Origin: Bacteroidota bacterium
GTDB taxonomy: Bacteria; Bacteroidota; Bacteroidia; Bacteroidales; Lentimicrobiaceae
Direction: 5' to 3'
Assembly (NCBI GenBank): GCA_023417935.1
Contig: JAEZDY010000024.1
Span: 186,001 to 250,000, forward strand
DNA length: 64,000 bases
Position numbers and translations under genes: made by a program. Positions 8,746-16,924 of this stretch are shown piece after piece. The notes beneath the pieces were generated by a model that was not told the origin of the DNA, did not search any database, and saw only the letters and a list, made by a program, of their open reading frames with translations. Position 1 is the first letter of the stretch. The number at the start of each line of letters is the position of its first letter.

Positions 8746-8756
8746 GATAGCTATAT

Positions 8757-10094
8757 TTAGTTATTGCTTAATTCATACCAGTTAACTCTTCTTGTAATAT
8801 ACATTGTAAATGCCAGTATGAGAGTTAATCCGATGCTGCCAATTAGCAGAGCATAATCCTGAAGTTGTAGGGTAATGTATACAAAAGTGTAAGTAAAGCA
8901 GAGAATCATTACCAGTACCAGAGTTTGCCTTAAGTTTCCAAGAATAGTCCGTGCATATAATCCAATCATGGTAATGATAGCGATGCTTGATACCAAATAT
9001 GCAATATTAAAGCTCGAGTGCTCAGATATTGATATCAACAGTACATAAAAAAGTGTAAGGGCTAAACCTATCAAAATATATTGGAATGGGTGTACTCTGC
9101 TTTTGTTAAATATTTCAACCAGGAAGAAAGTGAGGAATGTTAACGATATTGCCAGCAATGCATACTTGGTCGACCTCATTGACTTCTGGTAGTCATTAGT
9201 TGGGAGCAGCAGATCAACACCGAATGCTGATTCCAGGATTGTTTGTGAATTTGAATCACCAATCCAGAATTGCGGATAATTTCTGTTTAACTCAAGTACC
9301 TTCCAATCCGCTGAAAATCCCTTTTCATCAACGGTTCTGTTTCTTGGCAGAAAAGAGCCTGAGAAACTAGGATCCTTCCAGTCAGATGTTAGCTGAACAT
9401 CGGTTTCCTTACCTAGAGGAATAAAACCCAGATACTGACTTCCCTGAAGTTTAAGGTCGAATGAAAAAGCACTAACCTGGTTATCAGCTAATGGTTTTAT
9501 GTCTTTAATAGTAATGCCTGAGCTTATTATTGATGGAATGGTTGAACCGGGAATTACATCCTTAATTTGATCATTCCATTTTAAAACAATCTTTTCTTTT
9601 ATGCCCCTCAGGTCTGAAATATTGATGGTAAGAAATGCTGCCTCTGGAAAAGCTTTGTAACCATCAAGATCAGTTAAGTATTTTGATAGATCATCAAATT
9701 GCCCTTGAAAAGATAAATCGGAATCATATACCACTACTTCATAGATCCCTCTTTTGAGCGAGCGAGGTACAACCTTGCCGTTGATACTTAATTGAGATGG
9801 TAAAATATGCGCCTGACTGTGTATAATTGTAACTTTATCGTCAACCGTCACTTCTTTTTGTAAGGGTATGGTAAGAATTGGACCATAAACATGCTGCTGA
9901 TTAGCCCATTTGTTACTCACTTCGGTAATTGCCTGTTGTTTCAGGTTTTCACGTTCATTAATTACTGATTCAACGAATGACATCGGAATCATTAAGAGCA
10001 TCATCAAGATAAAAATTGACACCAGTTTTAATGTTACTGATTGCTTAATCGAATTTGTAACGTTTTCGAAGTAATTTTTGCCGGTTGTTTCCAT
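8757..10094 (-). CDS. creD: CreD-family inner membrane protein
   Basis: Inner membrane protein of the CreD family, linked in enterobacteria to envelope integrity; its biochemical role is not known. The 445 residues start with a cytosolic lead, one membrane segment (about 23-42), a large periplasmic domain (about 45-310, with VYGPILTIPL typical of the family) and four to six C-terminal membrane segments (about 315-440). It is preceded on the same strand by a winged-helix regulator gene, as is common in Bacteroidota. A palindromic operator lies 27 bp before its start, so it is probably transcribed and regulated from there as well as from upstream. Confidence 0.9.
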   Translation of the reverse strand: METTGKNYFENVTNSIKQSVTLKLVSIFILMMLLMIPMSFVESVINERENLKQQAITEVSNKWANQQHVYGPILTIPLQKEVTVDDKVTIIHSQAHILPSQLSINGKVVPRSLKRGIYEVVVYDSDLSFQGQFDDLSKYLTDLDGYKAFPEAAFLTINISDLRGIKEKIVLKWNDQIKDVIPGSTIPSIISSGITIKDIKPLADNQVSAFSFDLKLQGSQYLGFIPLGKETDVQLTSDWKDPSFSGSFLPRNRTVDEKGFSADWKVLELNRNYPQFWIGDSNSQTILESAFGVDLLLPTNDYQKSMRSTKYALLAISLTFLTFFLVEIFNKSRVHPFQYILIGLALTLFYVLLISISEHSSFNIAYLVSSIAIITMIGLYARTILGNLRQTLVLVMILCFTYTFVYITLQLQDYALLIGSIGLTLILAFTMYITRRVNWYELSNN

Positions 10095-10120
10095 AGTTAA
10101 TAATTGTTTGTGATAAAAGT

Positions 10121-10137
10121 ACTTTGAATTTCAAAGT
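10121..10137. promoter_or_regulatory. Palindromic operator upstream of creD
   Basis: ACTTTG-AATTT-CAAAGT, an inverted repeat with 6-bp arms, inside the longer context AAAGTACTTTGAATTTCA. The same element recurs 8 bp before the first gene of the group. It lies where the promoter of creD should be and is the likely binding site of the adjacent winged-helix protein. Confidence 0.65.
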
Positions 10138-10158
10138 TTTGATTCAAAAAAAATAGGT

Positions 10159-10458
10159 TTATTTTTGACTCTTGATTAAATTTTCCAGTGCCGTTATATG
10201 CTCTTCAAATTCGCGTTTACCGAGTGAAGTAATGTAATATCGTGTATTTGGCTTGCGGCCGATAAATGTTTTTTTTACAGCCACAAAGTCCTCTTTCTCA
10301 AGCGCTTTCAAATGGCTGGCCAGGTTACCGTCAGTCACTTCAAGCAGCTCCTTGAGCGCGGTGAAATCCAGGGCATCATTTACAGCAAGTGCTGACATGA
10401 TCCCTAATCGCACCCTGCTTTCAAAAGCTTTATTTAAATTATTGATTATAGTTTTCAC
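10159..10458 (-). CDS. Winged-helix transcriptional regulator (HTH_34-like)
   Basis: A 99-residue single-domain DNA-binding protein: LRVRLGIMSAL-type first helices, the recognition region DFTALKELLEVTDGNLASHLKALEKEDFV (about 32-60), and the wing KKTFIGRKPNTRYYITSLGKREFEEH. This matches the short MarR/ArsR-like regulators of the HTH_34 family that sit next to creD in Bacteroidota. Its start overlaps the end of the upstream membrane protein gene by 4 bp, so the two are translationally coupled. The likely sites are the two ACTTTGnnnTTnCAAAGT-type palindromes in front of the two transcription units. Confidence 0.88.
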   Translation of the reverse strand: MKTIINNLNKAFESRVRLGIMSALAVNDALDFTALKELLEVTDGNLASHLKALEKEDFVAVKKTFIGRKPNTRYYITSLGKREFEEHITALENLIKSQK

Positions 10459-11081
10459 TTCTCGTATCTCAAGTGCATATAAATACCATAAACTATGTGC
10501 ATCATTCCAAACCCTGCTGCCCAGAAATATAATCCGTATCCAATGAAATACGAAGCCGCTAGTCCTAAGGCGATTTGCATAATACCCAAATACTTGACAT
10601 CCTCAAAGGTAAATTTGCTGGCGTTTAAAAGGGCAAGTCCGTAAAAGATAAGGGTAACAGGAGCAATCAGTCCTAATATTCCTTTTAAAAAAAGAACAAT
10701 TATAAATAACCCACCGGTAATCAACGGAATGGCCAGATTAACGAGTAGTCGGCGGGTTGCCGGATTCCACAATTTATAATTATTTGCCCTCGATTTCTTA
10801 TATGACAACAAAATTGCAGTCCCAATAGCCAATACCAGTACTGTAAATGCCAGTAGTGCTAACTTTGTTACGCTATCTGAAATTTGTTGAGCTTCCAAAG
10901 TGTTGTAAACCACTTCCTCTTTGTTCAGGTAAATTATCCTGTATGCAAAGAAAGCCCCGGCCAATGCGTATATACCTGCCATAATGCCCGACCAGCCAGT
11001 TAAGGACAAAAATCTTGTTGACCGTTCCATCATGGAACGGATTTCAGTTAAATCTCTGATATATTCTTGTTCTTCTTTCAT
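10455..11081 (-). CDS. Membrane protein of the creD operon
   Basis: Unknown function. The 208 residues have a charged N-terminus (MKEEQEYIRDLTEIRSMMERSTRFLSLTGWSGIMAG) and about six hydrophobic segments; the N-terminal pattern is common in Bacteroidota proteins paired with HTH_34 regulators. The frame opens seven codons earlier, but the ATG at 11081 gives the conserved-looking N-terminus, and the longer version would run through the operator. Overlaps the regulator gene by 4 bp. It may sense a membrane signal for the regulator; that is inference. Confidence 0.8.
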   Translation of the reverse strand: MKEEQEYIRDLTEIRSMMERSTRFLSLTGWSGIMAGIYALAGAFFAYRIIYLNKEEVVYNTLEAQQISDSVTKLALLAFTVLVLAIGTAILLSYKKSRANNYKLWNPATRRLLVNLAIPLITGGLFIIVLFLKGILGLIAPVTLIFYGLALLNASKFTFEDVKYLGIMQIALGLAASYFIGYGLYFWAAGFGMMHIVYGIYMHLRYEK

Positions 11082-11088
11082 GTAAAGT

Positions 11089-11105
11089 ACTTTGAGTTGC
11101 AAAGT
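11089..11105. promoter_or_regulatory. Palindromic operator over the promoter of the creD group
   Basis: ACTTTG-AGTTG-CAAAGT, the same 17-bp inverted repeat as before creD with two changes, both in the spacer. On the minus strand it contains TAACTTTG (11100-11107), an exact -7 box, with TTTTTTG about 21 bp upstream. The operator overlaps this promoter, which suggests repression. The leader would be only about a dozen nucleotides. Confidence 0.68.
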
Positions 11106-11300
11106 TAAAACATTAAACGAGGTATTTGCAAAAAAGTTGTGTGCCGTTTTGAAAAAAAATCAAAACTTAATTAAAATGTTATATTCCCAAGCAGATTATT
11201 CCTCTTATAGACACTTCAAAATGCTCTCTCAGAGGCTTGAGTGCGCATTAATACCTGAACTTTAAGTATCTTCGAATGTTTAATTCCGAAAATTCACACG

Positions 11301-12146
11301 ATGGAACTTTATCCAATTCATACCGGACACTTTAAACTCGACGGAGGTGCTATGTTCGGCGTGGTGCCCAAAAGCATGTGGAGTCGTGAGTACCCTGCTG
11401 ATGAAAACAATATGATTGACATGGTTATGCGCTGCCTGCTAATTGTTGATGGTGATAAGCGTATACTGGTTAATAACGGTATTGGAGATAAACAAAGCGA
11501 GAAGTTCTTTAGCCGTTTCTACTTGAGCGGTGATGAGTCGCTTGAAAAATCATTGGCAGCGCATGGTTTCACACCTGCTGATATCACTGATATGTTCTTA
11601 ACCCACCTGCACTTTGATCATTGTGGTGGGAGTGTTAAAATGAATAAAGATATGAGTGGATTTGAGCTCACTTTTCCGAATGCTACCTATCATATCAGTG
11701 CCCCACAGTGGAATTGGGCAATGAACACTAATAAACGTGAGAGCGCTTCTTTTTTAATTGAGAATATTAAACCTATTGAAGAGAGCGGTCATTTGCAATT
11801 GTTTAATGATGGTGCTGAGCTTTTTAATAATATCAGGATTAAACTTTATAATGGACATACTGATGGACAGGCAATACCATTCATTGATTATAAAGGGAAA
11901 ACAATAGTGTTTACCAGCGATCTTTTGCCTACAAAAGCCCATGTGCCACTTCCATGGATAATGAGTTATGACACTCGTCCGTTGCTTACTCTTGATGAGA
12001 AAGAATCATTTCTGAATGAAGCTGTTGAAAATAATTATGTGCTCTATCTTGAGCATGATGCCTATAATGAGTGTTTTATACTTGAGCAGACAGAGAAAGG
12101 CGTAAGAGCAGGCAAAAGTTTTACTTTAAATGAAATATTAAATTGA
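11301..12146 (+). CDS. Metallo-beta-lactamase-fold hydrolase
   Basis: A 281-residue zinc hydrolase of the lactonase-like branch of the metallo-beta-lactamase fold. The metal site shows THLHFDHCGG (HxHxDH, His102-His107), NGHTDGQ (second His), FTSDLLP (bridging Asp) and LEHDAY (last His). No signal peptide, so cytosolic. The N-terminus (HTGHFKLDGGAMFGVVP) resembles quorum-quenching lactonase relatives, but substrate cannot be read from sequence. It stands alone between the divergent creD group and the surface operon. Confidence 0.88.
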   Translation: MELYPIHTGHFKLDGGAMFGVVPKSMWSREYPADENNMIDMVMRCLLIVDGDKRILVNNGIGDKQSEKFFSRFYLSGDESLEKSLAAHGFTPADITDMFLTHLHFDHCGGSVKMNKDMSGFELTFPNATYHISAPQWNWAMNTNKRESASFLIENIKPIEESGHLQLFNDGAELFNNIRIKLYNGHTDGQAIPFIDYKGKTIVFTSDLLPTKAHVPLPWIMSYDTRPLLTLDEKESFLNEAVENNYVLYLEHDAYNECFILEQTEKGVRAGKSFTLNEILN

Positions 12147-12312
12147 GGTAAGATACCAGATGGCTGGAAGATTGATTAGATATAATAAAGTATTTTGATT
12201 CTAAATTGTTATTTTTGCATTACGCATTTCTAATAGGAACCAGGTAATTTGTTTCCTTCTCCCTATTTAAAACTTGTGACCCGTAATTCTTAACCGGTGT
12301 AGTCAGTATATT

Positions 12313-13008
12313 ATGAGACCATTGTTTTGTATTGCATTTGTTACAATTTTAATGATGTCTGCCTTTGTGGTTCAGGGTCAGCAGGTGAACAGACTTGATG
12401 CATCTTATGGCCTTGATCCTTTGTTACATAATGGGAAGTTATACAGGTATTATGTAGCATCCAGTACTGTTGGTACACCTTTTATTTACGGCAATGAATT
12501 TAGCCGCGGCTGGGTTAAGTTACGCGGTGTTACATTTGATGGTGTGATGCTTAATTATGACATTTTCAATCAGCAACTCGTATATAAGTATGCAAACAGT
12601 TACGGTGGAATAAACCAAATTATCATTTCAGATGCATGGCTTGAAGCTTTTCACTTCTTTGGGTCAGATTTTGAAGTTCATGCTTTGCCCGACACTGTTA
12701 GGAGGATATATCGGGTATTGGGTAAAGGGCCTGTGCGTATTATGTATTACGGTAGTAAAGAATTGATTATTGATACACCTGTAGGTGCTACTAATTTGAG
12801 GTTTTCGTCCCTAAACCAAACATCATATCTATATAAGGATTCAACACTTTCGCGATTTACAAATAATCGTAGTTTTATTAGGTTGTTTGGTGAAGAACAG
12901 AGGCCTGAACTAAAGAAATATATGCGCCATAACAGAGTTAGTGTTAAACGATCAGATGATGGTGAATTGAGTAAGCTACTTGAATTCTGCAATACAACAT
13001 TACAATGA
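12313..13008 (+). CDS. Exported protein of the TonB-receptor operon
   Basis: Unrecognised family. The 231 residues start with a signal peptide (about 1-22, cleavage before QQVNRLD). The mature part is beta-rich and aromatic (YRYYVASSTVGTPFIYGNEFSRGWVKLRGVTFDGVMLNYDIF). It ends in a basic stretch (KKYMRHNRVSVKRSDDGELSKLL). It is the first gene of a four-gene run and overlaps the TonB receptor start by 4 bp (ATGA). It may be a periplasmic or outer-membrane partner of the receptor; inferred from position. Confidence 0.8.
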   Translation: MRPLFCIAFVTILMMSAFVVQGQQVNRLDASYGLDPLLHNGKLYRYYVASSTVGTPFIYGNEFSRGWVKLRGVTFDGVMLNYDIFNQQLVYKYANSYGGINQIIISDAWLEAFHFFGSDFEVHALPDTVRRIYRVLGKGPVRIMYYGSKELIIDTPVGATNLRFSSLNQTSYLYKDSTLSRFTNNRSFIRLFGEEQRPELKKYMRHNRVSVKRSDDGELSKLLEFCNTTLQ

Positions 13009-15779
13009 AAAAGTCAGCGCTTTTTATATTGACATTGCTTATGCTGGTTTCGTTGGTTTCAGCCCAGGGGCCTCGTACAGTCATGTCATTTAATCTGACT
13101 GATGTTACATTTACCAGGTTTGTAGAAGAGGTGCAAAAGGGATCGGGAGTTAAAATATGGAGCCGGAGCGAGTGGACTGATAGCTTGAGGGTTTCTTTAA
13201 ATGCAAACAACATTGAAGTCATTGAAGCAGTCAGGCAAGTGATTAAGGGTAAGGGTTTAACCGCAACTGTGTGGAACTCTGATATTGTTATTATTCCTGG
13301 CGAAGGATTACCGGCCAAGCTTCCTTCGTATGAACAAGTATCTTCAACTGATACCTCAACCGCAAAAGCTAAGTCGATTACTGCCACAGAGGAGCGGTAC
13401 ATAACCGGCCGAAAACCTGGTGTTATTCAAACATTAAGAATTGGCAGACCGGGTGGGACAATGAAAGGTGGCAAGGCCAGAATCATTGGCAGGATTCTCG
13501 ATAACAATAATGGGGAACCTCTCTTCAATGCAACAATGTATATTGCTGAAATTCGTACCGGTGCTGTTACTGATTTGAACGGTTATTTCACCATTATGCT
13601 CAAACCTGGCAAGTACAATGCTATTTTCGAAATACTTGGTTATGAAAAAACCCGCTATCTGCTCGAGGTATTCTCAGATGGCGAGTTAAAAATAGCACTC
13701 AATAGTGCAGTGATTGAAATGAAGGAATTTGTTGTTTATGGCGACAGGCAGATGAACATTAAAGCAAAGGACCCCGGGTTGGATAAAATTTCAATGAAAT
13801 CCATACGTGAGTTGCCAATGCTGATGGGCGAACGTGATATACTTAAAGTTTCAAGTATGTTACCTGGTATAGTTTCAACCGGTGAAGGTGCTTCGGGGTT
13901 GAATGTGCGCGGAGGTGGATCAGACCAGAATGCATTCTACATAAACAAGATACCGATTTACAATACATCACATTTATTTGGATTCTTCCCTGCATTTAAC
14001 TCTGATATTATTAAAGACTTTTCGATATACAAAGGACACATCCCTGCCCAATACGGGGGGCGTTTGTCGTCAGTTTTTAACATAGTTACCAGGCAGGGTA
14101 ACCGCAAACGCTTTACTGCCCACGGGGGGGTAAGCCCTATAACCGGTAATATAGTAATTGAGGGTCCATTAAAAAAGGATACCAGCTCAGTGTTATTAAG
14201 CTTAAGGTCTTCGTATTCTGATTGGTTATTAAAGCGAATAGAAGATCCTTCAATCAGGGCTAGCTCAGCAAATTTCAATGACGTAGCTGCATCGGTAAAC
14301 TATGATCTCAATAAAACTCAAATGTCGGTTTTTGTCTATCACAGCGACGACAGGTTTAAATTAGCAGACATTAATGAATACGCCTATTCAAATAATGGCG
14401 CATCACTGAGTTTAAATCATATTTTTTCAAACAGGATCAGAGGTGAGTTTTCGCTCATAGGTTCACAATATGATTTCAAAACCACTGATTCACAGGATGA
14501 ATCCAGTGCATACAGGCATGCCTATAAGATGGGGCACTATGAGGCACGTGCTGATTTTAAGCACATGCTAAGTGACATTCATACACTTGATTACGGAGCT
14601 GACTTAATTCTATATAAACTGGATAAAGGAATAGTAAACCCTCATGGTGAAAATTCTATTCGTTTACCGGTTGACCATGGCAAAGAACAGGGGGTTGAAG
14701 GTGCATTGCATTTATCTGATTCATATGACGTTTTACCTTGGGTAAATTTAACTGCAGGAATGCGATATGCATTATTCATGCCTATTGGCAAGCAAACTGT
14801 TTATAATTACTTTGAGGGTGTTCCTTTTGATGCCAGATATACTTCTGATACACTGGAATTTGGTAGCAATGAGATAATAAAGAGCTATTCGCAGCCTGAC
14901 TTCAGAGTAGCAGTAAATATTGAAACTGATGTAAACGGTTCCATAAAACTTGCTTTTAATCAAATGCACCAGAACCTGTTTATGCTCAACAACACTATTA
15001 CCGTTGCGCCCAACACCCAGTGGAAACTAGCCGATTACCACCTCGAACCTTCACGAAGTGAACAGGTCTCAGTGGGAGTATTCAGGATACTTGGACAAAG
15101 CGGGCTGGATGCATCAGTTGAAGGTTATTATAAGAGGTCATCAAATTATCCGGAGTTTAAAGACGGGGCAAATTTCCTTGAGAATCCCAGAGCCGAAACA
15201 AATGTTCTGCAAGGGGAGCAAAATGCGCTAGGGTTGGAGTTCTTCCTTAAACGCAGCAGCCGGAAACTTGAAGGTTGGATTTCATATACTTATTCACGCA
15301 CTACTACTAAAGTTGATGGTATCCACCCATGGGACAAGATTAATAAAGGGGAATCATTCCCTTCTAATTTTGATATACCACATGCTGTAAATGCGGTGCT
15401 GAACTACCATTTCACACGACGCATCACTATGTCGTCAGTGGTAGCCTATCAAACCGGGAAACCAATCACTTATCCTATTTCAGTTTATTATATTAATGGG
15501 GTACCATATTTGGACTATTCATCACGTAATGCCTATCGCATTCCTGATTATTTCCGTACTGACCTTTCTCTGACTATTGAGGGAAACCTCAGACGTAATA
15601 AACTACTGCACAGCTCGTTTGTATTTAGTGTATATAACCTTACCGGGCGTGCTAATCCATATTCTGTGTACTTCAGAACCGATAATGGAAGAATACGGAG
15701 TTTCAGGTATTCGGTAATCGGAGTACCTATACTCACTGCCACTTGGATCTTTAAACTCGGCAACTATGCATCAGACTAG
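13005..15779 (+). CDS. TonB-dependent outer-membrane receptor with STN-like domain
   Basis: Outer-membrane transporter driven by TonB. Order of parts in 924 residues: signal peptide (1-20); an STN-like domain (about 27-98, FNLTDVTFTRFVEEV to NSDIVIIPGE), which in relatives signals to an anti-sigma factor; a linker; a CarboxypepD_reg-like domain (about 158-245, GRILDNNNGEPLFNATMYI); a plug (about 265-365, GASGLNVRGGGSDQNAFYINKIPIYN); then a beta barrel to the C-terminus. No FecR-type anti-sigma gene is adjacent. Cargo is unknown. The stop overlaps the start of the DUF4249 gene by 14 bp, so the operon is tightly coupled. Confidence 0.92.
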   Translation: MKKSALFILTLLMLVSLVSAQGPRTVMSFNLTDVTFTRFVEEVQKGSGVKIWSRSEWTDSLRVSLNANNIEVIEAVRQVIKGKGLTATVWNSDIVIIPGEGLPAKLPSYEQVSSTDTSTAKAKSITATEERYITGRKPGVIQTLRIGRPGGTMKGGKARIIGRILDNNNGEPLFNATMYIAEIRTGAVTDLNGYFTIMLKPGKYNAIFEILGYEKTRYLLEVFSDGELKIALNSAVIEMKEFVVYGDRQMNIKAKDPGLDKISMKSIRELPMLMGERDILKVSSMLPGIVSTGEGASGLNVRGGGSDQNAFYINKIPIYNTSHLFGFFPAFNSDIIKDFSIYKGHIPAQYGGRLSSVFNIVTRQGNRKRFTAHGGVSPITGNIVIEGPLKKDTSSVLLSLRSSYSDWLLKRIEDPSIRASSANFNDVAASVNYDLNKTQMSVFVYHSDDRFKLADINEYAYSNNGASLSLNHIFSNRIRGEFSLIGSQYDFKTTDSQDESSAYRHAYKMGHYEARADFKHMLSDIHTLDYGADLILYKLDKGIVNPHGENSIRLPVDHGKEQGVEGALHLSDSYDVLPWVNLTAGMRYALFMPIGKQTVYNYFEGVPFDARYTSDTLEFGSNEIIKSYSQPDFRVAVNIETDVNGSIKLAFNQMHQNLFMLNNTITVAPNTQWKLADYHLEPSRSEQVSVGVFRILGQSGLDASVEGYYKRSSNYPEFKDGANFLENPRAETNVLQGEQNALGLEFFLKRSSRKLEGWISYTYSRTTTKVDGIHPWDKINKGESFPSNFDIPHAVNAVLNYHFTRRITMSSVVAYQTGKPITYPISVYYINGVPYLDYSSRNAYRIPDYFRTDLSLTIEGNLRRNKLLHSSFVFSVYNLTGRANPYSVYFRTDNGRIRSFRYSVIGVPILTATWIFKLGNYASD

Positions 15780-16923
15780 GATTATATGGTTTGTACTTGT
15801 AATCACGATAATTATTACATCGTGTATTAAGGAGTTTGACCCGGTAATAGAGGCAGCCGATGAAAAGAAATATGTAATCACCGGATCAGTTTCAAATGCT
15901 GATAGTGCTCAAACTGTAAATGTTAGCATGACCTCTCCTATTGAAGCGCCGGAATACTTGCCAGTTGGTGGATGCAGTGTAAGTATACTTGATGATAATG
16001 GTAACATTTTCGGCCTTTCAGAAACAGGAAATGGAAATTATAGTGTTGTCATCGATCAAATGTATCTAACTACCGGAACTTCATTTAAGCTTTCAGTAAC
16101 TACTCCTGATGGAGAGGTAATTGAATCAGATTATGATATGATGACTGAAAGCCCTGCAGTTGATTCAGTTTATTATATAAGGGAAGACCATGAAGGACTT
16201 ATTGAAGGGGAATTCTTAAAAGGTATCCAATTCTATGTTGATTTGGATGGTGCTGAAACCGGAACGCGCTATTACAGGTGGGAAGCTAATGAAACCTGGG
16301 AATATCATGCTGACTATTACCGGGAATGGTATTATGACGGCGAAGTTCATCACATTTGGCCACCTGATTCATCACTCAAGGTTTGCTGGAGATCACGTTC
16401 TATACCTCGCATTTTCACTCTTACAACAGGTAACCTTGTTGAAAACAAATTTAAAAAGTTGCCTCTTCATTTTGTTGATAACCTTACAACCAAACTGGCA
16501 TATGGTTATAGCCTGTTAATAAAGCAATATGCTCTTAGTGAAGCAGCTTACACTTATTGGGATCAACTGCGCATCAATAGTGAAGAGCAAGGTGGTCTAT
16601 ATGAAACACAACCTCTTGCAATACAAGGAAATTTAACAAGCGTCACCAATCCCGATAAGGAGGTACTGGGATTTTTTGGAGCATCCGCTGTTACTACCAA
16701 AAGGATATTCGTTAAAAATGTACCAAATTTATTTCTTGATTTTTATACCTACTGCAATCCTGAGGTGCTTCTAAAAGGATTTATTGAAATAGATCCGTTT
16801 GATTACCCGGCATTCTTATTGGGTGATGAATATGGATACACCATGGTAGTGCTGAATAACTCATGCGTAGATTGCACCATATTGGGCGGTACTACAATTA
16901 AACCTGAATTCTGGCCTAATTGA
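15766..16923 (+). CDS. DUF4249 lipoprotein
   Basis: A 385-residue lipoprotein: hydrophobic lead with lipobox IITSC, Cys20 as the lipidated residue. The body fits DUF4249: KKYVITGSVSNADSAQTVNVS, then GGCSVSILDDNGNIFGL, a TNFR-like ending with paired cysteines (NNSCVDCTILGGTT). DUF4249 genes habitually follow TonB receptors of the CarboxypepD_reg type in Bacteroidota, as here. The role is probably a surface-exposed or outer-membrane partner of the receptor; no substrate is known. Overlaps the receptor gene and is followed 1 bp later by the MG2-like gene. Confidence 0.9.
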   Translation: MHQTRIIWFVLVITIIITSCIKEFDPVIEAADEKKYVITGSVSNADSAQTVNVSMTSPIEAPEYLPVGGCSVSILDDNGNIFGLSETGNGNYSVVIDQMYLTTGTSFKLSVTTPDGEVIESDYDMMTESPAVDSVYYIREDHEGLIEGEFLKGIQFYVDLDGAETGTRYYRWEANETWEYHADYYREWYYDGEVHHIWPPDSSLKVCWRSRSIPRIFTLTTGNLVENKFKKLPLHFVDNLTTKLAYGYSLLIKQYALSEAAYTYWDQLRINSEEQGGLYETQPLAIQGNLTSVTNPDKEVLGFFGASAVTTKRIFVKNVPNLFLDFYTYCNPEVLLKGFIEIDPFDYPAFLLGDEYGYTMVVLNNSCVDCTILGGTTIKPEFWPN

Positions 16924-16924
16924 G

